64,000 nt of DNA from assembly GCA_013433145.1 (NCBI GenBank), contig JACCHR010000030.1:62001-126000 (forward strand), written 5' to 3'. The notes under the pieces were generated by a model. The model saw only the letters and a program-made list of their open reading frames with translations, had not been told where the DNA came from and did no database searches. The position numbers were made by a program, and so were the translations under genes. This document shows, piece by piece, positions 22,475-34,965 of this stretch (position 1 is its first letter; every line of letters begins with the position of its first letter). The DNA is from Ascaris suum (Eukaryota; Nematoda; Chromadorea; Rhabditida; Ascarididae).

Positions 22475-23313
22475 GTTGGCATTCATAAATATCGTTTGAA
22501 GTTGTTCTTTGCGGAAAATCTCCTGGGCCCTGTTGTTAATTGTAAACGCTCCTTAGCTGTCGCCAGGCATGTCAGAAGGAAAATGATTTTCAACCAGTAA
22601 TCCGTTCTTCAGGGCAATCTTTTCATAATGAGAGGGCAAATAATTGGTATAAATGTACATGTGGTGGCTGCTATGCCCCTTGTTCGTGGCCTATCGAAGC
22701 AAAAAAAAGTGCGTTGGATTCGTCAGATCAAAGGGCTGTCTTATGTGAAGTTTTTGTGAGACCATCATAGAACCCTTAGAACCGTCGGGTTTTAGGGTTT
22801 TCCCTATTCATCGATTATAACGAAGAACATTAAGGTATATGATTTCATGGACGTAGAGGACAGATTTGTTGCAACGTTTTACTCACTTCCTCGAATAGTT
22901 TTTATGCATATGATGGTTTTTATTGTTCACTTGGTATGCAAACTTGAGGAGCGTTTATATGTTATGATCTGCTAGAGATTGCTGGTAGCTACTTAGAATC
23001 TGTTCTAGCCAACTCGTGGTGCAAATTTTGCTCATCCGCTCATAACTGATTCCCCCTCGCTCCGCCCTTCCAACGCCGATTTGCGTTGCGGAATCAGTTT
23101 GTCCCCTTGCTTCTTTGATTGGTATACTGCATAGATGAAAGATGTCCGAGTTGCACATCTCGGCGAATCTTTTCGCACCTTTTTTAAAAACTGTCCTTAT
23201 TTCATTTTCATTTGTCATCACTCAGGCACCCCTCAATGCTGTGAGCATTCCCTCCTTATTTGAGTACTTCGTTTAGTGAAGTATGTCCATCAGTGTATTT
23301 CTGATCGGTTCAG

Positions 23314-23473
23314 GAACGCTCGCGAACGGAAGCAGCACTACTCGCTTCAATAGAGAAAGCTAGGCGAGAAGCCGATTTATAAGCACGTGCTGGAAGCCAG
23401 CGAGAAGAGTGTTGACCTTGAACACACCATCCTTGGAGACGATCACAGAGAGAACTCGAGAATTCTTAAGGAG
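23314..23473 (+). pseudogene. Coiled-coil exon 2, type A, units 3/4 junction
   Basis: The 160-base frameshifted form. Confidence 0.65.
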
Positions 23474-23820
23474 GTGAGCCCTCACATTTAATGTTGCGCT
23501 CAGGACGGCTACATTATAATTCACTCAGTAGCAGGAGCGTAGATACATGCTCAGTTCATTATTACCTTGGAAGCGTTGTTCAGTCCTCAAACTGTCATAT
23601 ATTTTAGAACTCTAGTGAGTCCTGTTTCCTCCGCTTCACTTATTATCGAAATCTTTTACCACAAGAAGATCCTGGCCAACAGGAAACGTGGAGAGAAGTA
23701 TCGCTGTCCCTCGCATTCATAAAAGGAGAGGAAATTATTGGGTTCTGTTTGTAGGGCATGATTGAGCGTATTGAAACCACTCAACGTTTCCATCCCCTTC
23801 AGTTGTTGCTTTTGCTGCAG

Positions 23821-25175
23821 AAGGACTCACGAGCTCGCAACGAGGAACTGTTCAACATTTATTTCCACTGTTTAGGCTAAACGGCCGACATTAAAATGCA
23901 ATTTCACAAGTATGGTAGATTAAATCCACGATTCAGCAGTGAGCCTATGTAAGTTTATAAGTTGGGTGTCGAATCTAGAACGAGAAGAACGTTTCGTTTC
24001 GATTCATTTCGTTATTTAGTTTCGCAACACACAAAGTGCTATGCAGTGGGTTAAAAATGCGATGAGGTATCCATGAATGCTGTTACTGCCTCACTTTGTA
24101 GGCTAGAATCCATCAGTTGTTGATAAAAAATAAAGAGGATGCGGGTTCGATTACCTTCTTCAGCAGAACTTGTAAAAGGCATCTTACTATAGTTGAGCTA
24201 GCTGAATCTTTGTTTGTAGAATTAGTTATGTTGTAAGCAACCAGCTGTATTATACGAAGCAGCACTTTCTGTTTTGAAATAACATTGCAGACTATTTTGC
24301 TGAACTCGGAGTATAACAAACCCGCATTGCTCATTATTAATGTTAAGTGATATTTGAATAGAACGATGGTTTATTTTCTTTATAATGAAGGAAATTGTCG
24401 AGCGAATTTCTAGCTGACACCACTGAATGATGCAACAATAGTGGTCGAGTGGATCGTTGATGGCCGACCACTTCTGATTGAATCGAGAGCAGAAACCATA
24501 TGCGACTTTGTACTCCTCAAATGGATATTCGGGGCGCAATCGCTGAAGATTCAGGAGTTGATACGGTGAAGGCGACCGACCAATGCACTTGGCGAAGCTA
24601 GCAGGCAGTGCAGAATATTCGTAAAACGTAATTTTTATAGGTCTTCATTTCCATTCATCAATTTCAGCTTCCACGAATGTGGTTTGTTTAATATTTAGGC
24701 GATAAGAAAACAAATGACGTTTATGAATGGATGAATATGTGCATAAATCTCATAGTGAATTTTCTTGGGTAAGAAATATGCAGCAGACCCATGTCAAATT
24801 GATGTTCCCAATTTAGACCCAACGTTATGTCAAATCAGCGGTCAAAGTTATTGAACATATGTAATTGATATGTTCCCAATTTATGAACAATTCTCTACGA
24901 TTATTTAGCTCAACTGTCGACTGAGGCAAAGCAAAGTAAAATTGCGATAAACGGTCAATAAAGATTTGTTTTGAATTGTCTGATTTCGCAGATAAGTTCC
25001 TTCTTCAAATGAACGATGCTAGTAAGCATTTCCCATAATATTGTTATTTTTCAGCTCATGCGGTTGTATTATCGAAAACGCAGCACGAAGTGAGTCTAAG
25101 GAGGATTCGTGCTGTCGAGAATTTGAAAAAATATGGAAGGACGGAGATCGAAAATCATCAACGGCCACATATGAG
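23821..25175 (+). pseudogene. Unit 4 Ig-A, Ig-B and linker exons
   Basis: Ig-A halves 23821-23948 and 24102-24232, Ig-B 24291-24627, linker 25055-25175 (open). Confidence 0.6.
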
Positions 25176-25835
25176 GTTTTTTTTTTTTTTTTTTGTTGTT
25201 CCGTTCAATATGAGTTTTTGTGAGAGAGGAGATGGGGAGAGACTAATAATGGAGAGTAGTTAATAGGGTCTAAGAGTCGTAGCAACGTAAACGTGACACT
25301 ATTTCGGGCATTTCCAAATGAAATCCCACAATTTCTGCATGGTACAATGTAAGTAGATTGTAATATGGTTTCGTGCACTCACACATATTATATCTGCCCA
25401 TATGGGACCAGGACTCTATAAAAATAGTGTGATATCATACAGTTAGCACTTGCAAATTCAAAGTGCCACAAAGAACACTGAGTGCATTCATTCACAAATG
25501 TTATCGTCGATTATCGAACTATATTGTAAGTCGGCGTACTGTCAGTTATGTTTGTGTATGCAGCCTAGAAGACTTTTGTTTACGTGAATTAGAAAGTCGT
25601 AGATGAATATATGCGGCAGATGTGATGCCATCAAATTTATTTTATTTTTCCGCGAAGTTATACTTTGCAATAGTTTTTAGATATCTGAAATCATGTTTTG
25701 CATAAATGCCCATTTCTTGTGAATGGATGATTGAAAGTCTATTGCGCCAAATGGGATAATTTTTAAAAAAAGTAGTTTCCTGCCAAAATTTACCCATGGG
25801 AAGGACTGAAATTCACAACATTTATATGTTCACAG

Positions 25836-26055
25836 CACGATCATATCTGAAGCTGAAGTGCAAAGTCAGCGAGAATTGTGAGACGACAGCTGAGCTCAAC
25901 ATATCTTTGCAGGGTCCTTCGCAGTTTATGCAAACATTGCCAGGAAACGTAAGCGAAGTGGAAGAAGGTCAGCCGCTCCACATAGAATGTCAAGTCAACC
26001 ATTGATACTACACCTTCAATTTCTTCGCTCAAAGATGGACAAGCCATCCCCACCG
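25836..26055 (+). pseudogene. Unit 4 Ig-C
   Basis: Same structure and break as unit 1. Confidence 0.6.
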
Positions 26056-26946
26056 GTGTGTAGTTTCTTGTCGTTTTTTTTTTTTTTGTTTGCCTTTCCG
26101 ATCATCATCTGTCGTTTTGCTTTTTTATATGACAAATGAAAATTGGCAACCAATGGAGAATCCTTGCTGCTTTTTAGCTGCATTTATATGCAAATACGGT
26201 TATACATGATGTTATATGGTAAATATAGAATTCAGTACTACTTTGATACTTGTCTGCTACTTTAATAATGGAATCCAATTCAATACTACTTGTCTACTCT
26301 GAGCCCGAAACGGGAATAAATGTTTTCTCGATTTTAATGAAAGTAGTGTGGGTAAAAATAGCGTTGACGATCCTCGTTCTTAAGCATTATGTCACTTTTG
26401 GTCCATCGATAGCACTTTTCGGCTGTTTGATGCGTTGCAATGGGAAGATAGAGCACGAGTTTCGATGTAATCGTTCAGAAACACTTCTGAATGTGAATTA
26501 TCGCGTTTGCGTATTGCTGTTTGGAACGGTTAATAGAGAAATTCGAGGGAGGTCAACGATGGCAAGCAGAGTGGAGTTCACACTAACCCTTTTTCTCAGG
26601 TTCTGGTGTAAAGTGGAAATTTATTGATAGTACATCAAGCTTTTATCGATACTATGAAAGTATGAGCTTAAATGAGCCATGCAAATACTTGGTAGGACTC
26701 TAGGTGACATTATTACGGTTCGCTTATCATATGCCATATGAGGTAACTGTACATCGTTTACTTGAGCAATTCTGAACACTTCGTTGTCGTGCTTATCCAT
26801 TCGGCAGCTGTTGTTGTTCATTTTCACTCATTCATAAAGCATTAGTAGTTATTATTATTATTATTATGATTATTATTAAGACAGAGCGTTTGAAATTGGC
26901 GCGCTCAGGGAAGGCGGGAAAATTTAGAATTTCAAATTGGTGCGTT

Positions 26947-27034
26947 TGGCTCGCGTTAGGCCCACCCGAGAAGTTATTACTAGTTATTACTTATTTTTAC
27001 TTGTTATTTGTCGATATATATATATATATATATA
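26947..27034. repeat. Hypervariable island of unit 4 (88 bp)
   Basis: Begins tggctcgcgttaggccc, a join not seen in other units, then the tattactag duplication and TA run. Confidence 0.8.
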
Positions 27035-27134
27035 CTGTCCTGTCGTGTTTTGAAGGGATAGCCTGTTTGTGATCACGATTTTACGTATCCCGTATCGTTT
27101 GACACACCAACTACCGATGTGAAAATATGTTCAG

Positions 27135-30100
27135 ACAAGTGCAGATGGTGTACGTCATGAGCTGCCTATTCTGCCATCGTCTTATACAGAACGTTGGGCA
27201 AATCAGCTCTCCTATTGGGGCAGTTCAACGCTTCGACAAGAAGAAAATGCAAAAACGTCGCAAACAACGCAGACAAATATCGGTTAGAAGTTCCGCTTGT
27301 TTGCAGATATTTTCGGATGTTTTCTTCCTTCTAGCTGCCTGATTCGATTGTTTGGGTGGAGGAGGATAGTGGCTGTTCCTGAAGCAAAAAAATATTTCGC
27401 GAGGAAAGAGCGGACTAGGGGGAAGGAGAGGAGAAAGACGAGGTGAAGGAGCAAAAGCGTGGGTGGAAAGAGAAAGGGGCGAACGAGATTGGAGGAACAC
27501 ACGCGGGTCGTGGAAAGAAACGGCGCATATGGGAAGAGGGACAGGGGGAGGGGAGGAGTTGAAGGGGGATGTGTGGTTGAAAACTGCTTTCAAAATTGGC
27601 GTAACTTTCCCATGAAGTGTGGAGCCCTAGATATCTTTCGATGCAGTGCAATGATATCAGTTTCATTTAAGCATATAATTAAAAATGACGCCCGAAGGTT
27701 TCCTAGCCGCGGCCGGGCCACTATTGCTTTGAAGGCCATAATGGTGCTCGAGAGTCTTAAACTTGGTTGAATTCTGAAGGTATAAGGCATTGGGTAATAT
27801 ATTATAATCGAATTTGTTAGTTTTGTTTGTTCGCTTGCCCCTCTCCCCTCGTCCTCCATCCCAAATTTGAGGAACTACTGATTGTTTTGCGATGACAATA
27901 GTGCGAAGACAAGGTTTGATTAATCGTTATGTGAAATTATATAGGAGTGTAGAAACATCTGTGTTGTATGACGGCAGTTCCCAGAATTGCAGCAGTGTAG
28001 GTGGAATATAGGTAAAAGGGGTGATTCTCGCGTTTTTTTCAAACAGGAATTGGTCGACAAGGAATAAATATTGTTTATATTTCTTAAGGAGCTGCATATC
28101 TTGTGAGCATTTGAAATTTACTCCTTATTACAGGCAAAGAGGGTCCTAAGTGATGAAATTTACTTTTAAGGATAGAACGTAATCAAAAGCATTTAAGATT
28201 CGGCAACATGCATTAGTCTGCCACCAATAGGAGGGGGAATACAACCGATGGCGATGCCGAGATCAATCGCTGTGCCTGTATTGGCATCACCTCATTCAGG
28301 CGATCGACAACTTTCACCAGCTCAACAATCGGGTGATTATTTCTTGCTTTCTGAGAAACAAATGAGCGTTATAAGATGCGAATCTACAGTGATAAGTGCT
28401 TAGCTCCTCCAGTGGCATTAGGCATATTTTGCTTTCTTTCTTGACTTGCCATCTCATGCTTAGCTTCTCTTGCCCTGCCACCAAATCTTGTTTCAGGACT
28501 CCCCACTCATATGTCGCCATTATTTACCACGGATGCTCATCGAGCCTAAGAGAATACGAGCTCTACGCATAGGCTAGCCTTCTTAACGATCACTCGTGCA
28601 TGTGTTAGCTCTTGGAACAGCGGCTCTGCTTCCGCATATCCATTAGTGAGACGTAGAGTCTTTCATTGACGATATGCAGGTCAGTGTCATGGTTGTGTAT
28701 TGCCACGCAATTAAACGAGAGATTTCGGCATGGCGTAGGAGGAAGAATATAACCACGTGGATGGGTGTGCATGTGAATTGGTGTATTTTGTGTATCGACT
28801 CATATCAATATTATCAGTAATATTTTCTCCAGTCAGGTGTGTTTCCATCATTGTTTTTGCCCGCACTTTATCCCATAATCTCCGCTTTTTCCCCTTTATT
28901 GTCATTTTAGTATGAATTCTCTTGTTTGCTTTATTTTAAAGTGGTTGGTTCACGTATAAAACGTAACTGAGGGGCAGCTGAAAAGGTGATGACTCAAAGA
29001 TAACTGTTAACTGCTCGAATGTGCATTTTGTTTGATTTGTACTTAATCTTTCTAGAATCCTTGTTGTTGCAGGAACGGATGATGGAATGCGCAAGTCGAT
29101 GAGTGAATCGCTGACCTCGTTGAATTCCTCCAGTCGGCGTAGTGCTGATGGAGATGCTCGAGGTCGGGCTAAGCAGGCTGAGGTGGGTCTAATTGCTTTC
29201 AACTGTGCATGCCTTGTTGGAGTGTGTTTCGTATAGACTGCATGATTTATAGCATGAGGCAAGTGAGCACAGTCTCATAAGCTTTGATACTGGATGAAGG
29301 GGATCAATGCATTTGTTTATTTTTATTTACAGTAGAAGATGGAGGCAGTTAAGATGCATTTAAGGTGAATGATGAAAGGCATCGCTTATGTGGCATTGTT
29401 CTCTTATTCATAATTGGACTGCTTTTCCTTTTCGTAGCATATATGAGGTTGCGTAGAACTGTTTAGCTGCTTGATTTTGGGTTAGCCGGTTGATTTTATT
29501 GTTGTTTGAATCGATGATCGCAATCCATTGTCAACGTTGTGAAAGGATGGAGCTACATGATCAGAATGATTCGGTGTAGAGCCACGAAAAGTGGATATGT
29601 GAAACGGTAAACGGAGAGTTTAGGTCGAAACTGACGGGATATATTACAGAGGCGGACCAAGGACTTAAAAGTAATAGTCAGCTGATTATCAAGCCCTTGC
29701 CCTCGGGTAATAGAAGTAATTCAAATGCTATTGCTGCTGGGATCCGTAGAAGGTGAGCTATAATGCAGAATTTTGTTTGCTCTGGTTGAGGGTCGAGGAG
29801 AAGGGAAGCAGTAATGCGAGGTTTGATTGATTCAGCTTTCTTCATTGCAAGCAATGTCTTTTTGATGAGCTGAAGGTGGAGTGATTAGTGCCAAAAAATG
29901 GACTAACAAATTGCTGCTTTTATTATTGCTCGATGCATATTTTTCAAAGTTATTTCTCGCTGTGCCACAGTCGTAATCTGCTTCGAACGAGAAGGATCAT
30001 TGCTGCCGACTTACCTTTTGATTGACTCTCATCTGTTTAGGGGTCGTCGGCAGCATAGCGTTTTGAGAATAGGCTAATTGCAGCATAGATGCTAGAGTAT

Positions 30101-30279
30101 GGGGATTGTTTCAGCAGATTTACAACGAGCAGGTTGCTGAACGCAGAAGAATAGAGGCACAGAGGCTCGAAGAGGAGAAGATAGAAGCGATGATTAAGGA
30201 GAAAGAGCGAAGAAGAATGAAGGAGATGGAGCTTGAAAGGGAGTTCGAGGAAGAGAGGAAGAAAGCCAGGGCCGAAGAG
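27135..30279 (+). CDS. Unit 4 Ser-rich to coiled-coil exon chain
   Basis: Exons: TSADG 27135-27282, candidate 28198-28332, TDDG 29073-29182, ADQG 29650-29752, candidate micro-exon 29836-29875, coiled coil 1 30115-30279. All open. Confidence 0.55.
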
Positions 30280-31118
30280 GTTGGCATTCATAAATATCGT
30301 TTGAAGTTGTTCTTTGCGGAAAATCTCCTGGGCCCTGTTGTTAATTGTAAACGCTCCTTAGCTGTCGCCAGGCATGTCAGAAGGAAAATGATTTTCAACC
30401 AGTAATCCGTTCTTCAGGGCAATCTTTTCATAATGAGAGGGCAAATAATTGGTATAAATGTACATGTGGTGGCTGCTATGCCCCTTGTTCGTGGCCTATC
30501 GAAGCAAAAAAAAGTGCGTTGGATTCGTCAGATCAAAGGGCTGTCTTATGTGAAGTTTTTGTGAGACCATCATAGAACCCTTAGAACCGTCGGGTTTTAG
30601 GGTTTTCCCTATTCATCGATTATAACGAAGAACATTAAGGTATATGATTTCATGGACGTAGAGGACAGATTTGTTGCAACGTTTTACTCACTTCCTCGAA
30701 TAGTTTTTATGCATATGATGGTTTTTATTGTTCACTTGGTATGCAAACTTGAGGAGCGTTTATATGTTATGATCTGCTAGAGATTGCTGGTAGCTACTTA
30801 GAATCTGTTCTAGCCAACTCGTGGTGCAAATTTTGCTCATCCGCTCATAACTGATTCCCCCTCGCTCCGCCCTTCCAACGCCGATTTGCGTTGCGGAATC
30901 AGTTTGTCCCCTTGCTTCTTTGATTGGTATACTGCATAGATGAAAGATGTCCGAGTTGCACATCTCGGCGAATCTTTTCGCACCTTTTTTAAAAACTGTC
31001 CTTATTTCATTTTCATTTGTCATCACTCAGGCACCCCTCAATGCTGTGAGCATTCCCTCCTTATTTGAGTACTTCGTTTAGTGAAGTATGTCCATCAGTG
31101 TATTTCTGATCGGTTCAG

Positions 31119-31278
31119 GAACGCTCGCGAACGGAAGCAGCACTACTCGCTTCAATAGAGAAAGCTAGGCGAGAAGCCGATTTATAAGCACGTGCTGGAA
31201 GCCAGCGAGAAGAGTGTTGACCTTGAACACACCATCCTTGGAGACGATCACAGAGAGAACTCGAGAATTCTTAAGGAG
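31119..31278 (+). pseudogene. Coiled-coil exon 2, type A, units 4/5 junction
   Basis: The 160-base frameshifted form. Confidence 0.65.
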
Positions 31279-31625
31279 GTGAGCCCTCACATTTAATGTT
31301 GCGCTCAGGACGGCTACATTATAATTCACTCAGTAGCAGGAGCGTAGATACATGCTCAGTTCATTATTACCTTGGAAGCGTTGTTCAGTCCTCAAACTGT
31401 CATATATTTTAGAACTCTAGTGAGTCCTGTTTCCTCCGCTTCACTTATTATCGAAATCTTTTACCACAAGAAGATCCTGGCCAACAGGAAACGTGGAGAG
31501 AAGTATCGCTGTCCCTCGCATTCATAAAAGGAGAGGAAATTATTGGGTTCTGTTTGTAGGGCATGATTGAGCGTATTGAAACCACTCAACGTTTCCATCC
31601 CCTTCAGTTGTTGCTTTTGCTGCAG

Positions 31626-32980
31626 AAGGACTCACGAGCTCGCAACGAGGAACTGTTCAACATTTATTTCCACTGTTTAGGCTAAACGGCCGACATTAAA
31701 ATGCAATTTCACAAGTATGGTAGATTAAATCCACGATTCAGCAGTGAGCCTATGTAAGTTTATAAGTTGGGTGTCGAATCTAGAACGAGAAGAACGTTTC
31801 GTTTCGATTCATTTCGTTATTTAGTTTCGCAACACACAAAGTGCTATGCAGTGGGTTAAAAATGCGATGAGGTATCCATGAATGCTGTTACTGCCTCACT
31901 TTGTAGGCTAGAATCCATCAGTTGTTGATAAAAAATAAAGAGGATGCGGGTTCGATTACCTTCTTCAGCAGAACTTGTAAAAGGCATCTTACTATAGTTG
32001 AGCTAGCTGAATCTTTGTTTGTAGAATTAGTTATGTTGTAAGCAACCAGCTGTATTATACGAAGCAGCACTTTCTGTTTTGAAATAACATTGCAGACTAT
32101 TTTGCTGAACTCGGAGTATAACAAACCCGCATTGCTCATTATTAATGTTAAGTGATATTTGAATAGAACGATGGTTTATTTTCTTTATAATGAAGGAAAT
32201 TGTCGAGCGAATTTCTAGCTGACACCACTGAATGATGCAACAATAGTGGTCGAGTGGATCGTTGATGGCCGACCACTTCTGATTGAATCGAGAGCAGAAA
32301 CCATATGCGACTTTGTACTCCTCAAATGGATATTCGGGGCGCAATCGCTGAAGATTCAGGAGTTGATACGGTGAAGGCGACCGACCAATGCACTTGGCGA
32401 AGCTAGCAGGCAGTGCAGAATATTCGTAAAACGTAATTTTTATAGGTCTTCATTTCCATTCATCAATTTCAGCTTCCACGAATGTGGTTTGTTTAATATT
32501 TAGGCGATAAGAAAACAAATGACGTTTATGAATGGATGAATATGTGCATAAATCTCATAGTGAATTTTCTTGGGTAAGAAATATGCAGCAGACCCATGTC
32601 AAATTGATGTTCCCAATTTAGACCCAACGTTATGTCAAATCAGCGGTCAAAGTTATTGAACATATGTAATTGATATGTTCCCAATTTATGAACAATTCTC
32701 TACGATTATTTAGCTCAACTGTCGACTGAGGCAAAGCAAAGTAAAATTGCGATAAACGGTCAATAAAGATTTGTTTTGAATTGTCTGATTTCGCAGATAA
32801 GTTCCTTCTTCAAATGAACGATGCTAGTAAGCATTTCCCATAATATTGTTATTTTTCAGCTCATGCGGTTGTATTATCGAAAACGCAGCACGAAGTGAGT
32901 CTAAGGAGGATTCGTGCTGTCGAGAATTTGAAAAAATATGGAAGGACGGAGATCGAAAATCATCAACGGCCACATATGAG
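31626..32980 (+). pseudogene. Unit 5 Ig-A, Ig-B and linker exons
   Basis: Ig-A halves 31626-31753 and 31907-32037, Ig-B 32096-32432, linker 32860-32980 (open). Confidence 0.6.
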
Positions 32981-33639
32981 GTTTTTTTTTTTTTTGTTGT
33001 TGTTCCGTTCAATATGAGTTTTTGTGAGAGAGGAGATGGGGAGAGACTAATAATGGAGAGTAGTTAATAGGGTCTAAGAGTCGTAGCAACGTAAACGTGA
33101 CACTATTTCGGGCATTTCCAAATGAAATCCCACAATTTCTGCATGGTACAATGTAAGTAGATTGTAATATGGTTTCGTGCACTCACACATATTATATCTG
33201 CCCATATGGGACCAGGACTCTATAAAAATAGTGTGATATCATACAGTTAGCACTTGCAAATTCAAAGTGCCACAAAGAACACTGAGTGCATTCATTCACA
33301 AATGTTATCGTCGATTATCGAACTATATTGTAAGTCGGCGTACTGTCAGTTATGTTTGTGTATGCAGCCTAGAAGACTTTTGTTTACGTGAATTAGAAAG
33401 TCGTAGATGAATATATGCGGCAGATGTGATGCCATCAAATTTATTTTATTTTTCCGCGAAGTTATACTTTGCAATAGTTTTTAGATATCTGAAATCATGT
33501 TTTGCATAAATGCCCATTTCTTGTGAATGGATGATTGAAAGTCTATTGCGCCAAATGGGATAATTTTTAAAAAAAGTAGTTTCCTGCCAAAATTTACCCA
33601 TGGGAAGGACTGAAATTCACAACATTTATATGTTCACAG

Positions 33640-33859
33640 CACGATCATATCTGAAGCTGAAGTGCAAAGTCAGCGAGAATTGTGAGACGACAGCTGAGCT
33701 CAACATATCTTTGCAGGGTCCTTCGCAGTTTATGCAAACATTGCCAGGAAACGTAAGCGAAGTGGAAGAAGGTCAGCCGCTCCACATAGAATGTCAAGTC
33801 AACCATTGATACTACACCTTCAATTTCTTCGCTCAAAGATGGACAAGCCATCCCCACCG
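33640..33859 (+). pseudogene. Unit 5 Ig-C
   Basis: Same structure and break as unit 1; last complete Ig-C of the array. Confidence 0.6.
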
Positions 33860-34750
33860 GTGTGTAGTTTCTTGTCGTTTTTTTTTTTTTTGTTTGCCTT
33901 TCCGATCATCATCTGTCGTTTTGCTTTTTTATATGACAAATGAAAATTGGCAACCAATGGAGAATCCTTGCTGCTTTTTAGCTGCATTTATATGCAAATA
34001 CGGTTATACATGATGTTATATGGTAAATATAGAATTCAGTACTACTTTGATACTTGTCTGCTACTTTAATAATGGAATCCAATTCAATACTACTTGTCTA
34101 CTCTGAGCCCGAAACGGGAATAAATGTTTTCTCGATTTTAATGAAAGTAGTGTGGGTAAAAATAGCGTTGACGATCCTCGTTCTTAAGCATTATGTCACT
34201 TTTGGTCCATCGATAGCACTTTTCGGCTGTTTGATGCGTTGCAATGGGAAGATAGAGCACGAGTTTCGATGTAATCGTTCAGAAACACTTCTGAATGTGA
34301 ATTATCGCGTTTGCGTATTGCTGTTTGGAACGGTTAATAGAGAAATTCGAGGGAGGTCAACGATGGCAAGCAGAGTGGAGTTCACACTAACCCTTTTTCT
34401 CAGGTTCTGGTGTAAAGTGGAAATTTATTGATAGTACATCAAGCTTTTATCGATACTATGAAAGTATGAGCTTAAATGAGCCATGCAAATACTTGGTAGG
34501 ACTCTAGGTGACATTATTACGGTTCGCTTATCATATGCCATATGAGGTAACTGTACATCGTTTACTTGAGCAATTCTGAACACTTCGTTGTCGTGCTTAT
34601 CCATTCGGCAGCTGTTGTTGTTCATTTTCACTCATTCATAAAGCATTAGTAGTTATTATTATTATTATTATGATTATTATTAAGACAGAGCGTTTGAAAT
34701 TGGCGCGCTCAGGGAAGGCGGGAAAATTTAGAATTTCAAATTGGTGCGTT

Positions 34751-34865
34751 TGGCTCGAAATATTCACCGTTTGAAATCGTTGCGCCTAGGGCTCCTCACC
34801 TTGTTTATTACTAGTTATTACTTATTTTTACTTGTTATTTGTCGATATATATATATATATATATA
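34751..34865. repeat. Hypervariable island of unit 5 (115 bp)
   Basis: Close to unit 1 but with cctagggctcctcaccttg in place of the gggaacacgagaag segment. Confidence 0.8.
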
Positions 34866-34965
34866 CTGTCCTGTCGTGTTTTGAAGGGATAGCCTGTTTG
34901 TGATCACGATTTTACGTATCCCGTATCGTTTGACACACCAACTACCGATGTGAAAATATGTTCAG

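Larger units (their letters stand above)
15590..23362 (+). repeat. Tandem unit 3 (type A, 7773 bp)
   Basis: Nearly identical to unit 1. Differences are concentrated in poly-T tracts and in the island at 19172-19229. Confidence 0.97.
23363..31167 (+). repeat. Tandem unit 4 (type A, 7805 bp)
   Basis: Nearly identical to unit 1. The island at 26947-27034 has its own sequence, lacking the attcaccgtttg stretch found in units 1, 2, 3 and 5. Confidence 0.97.
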
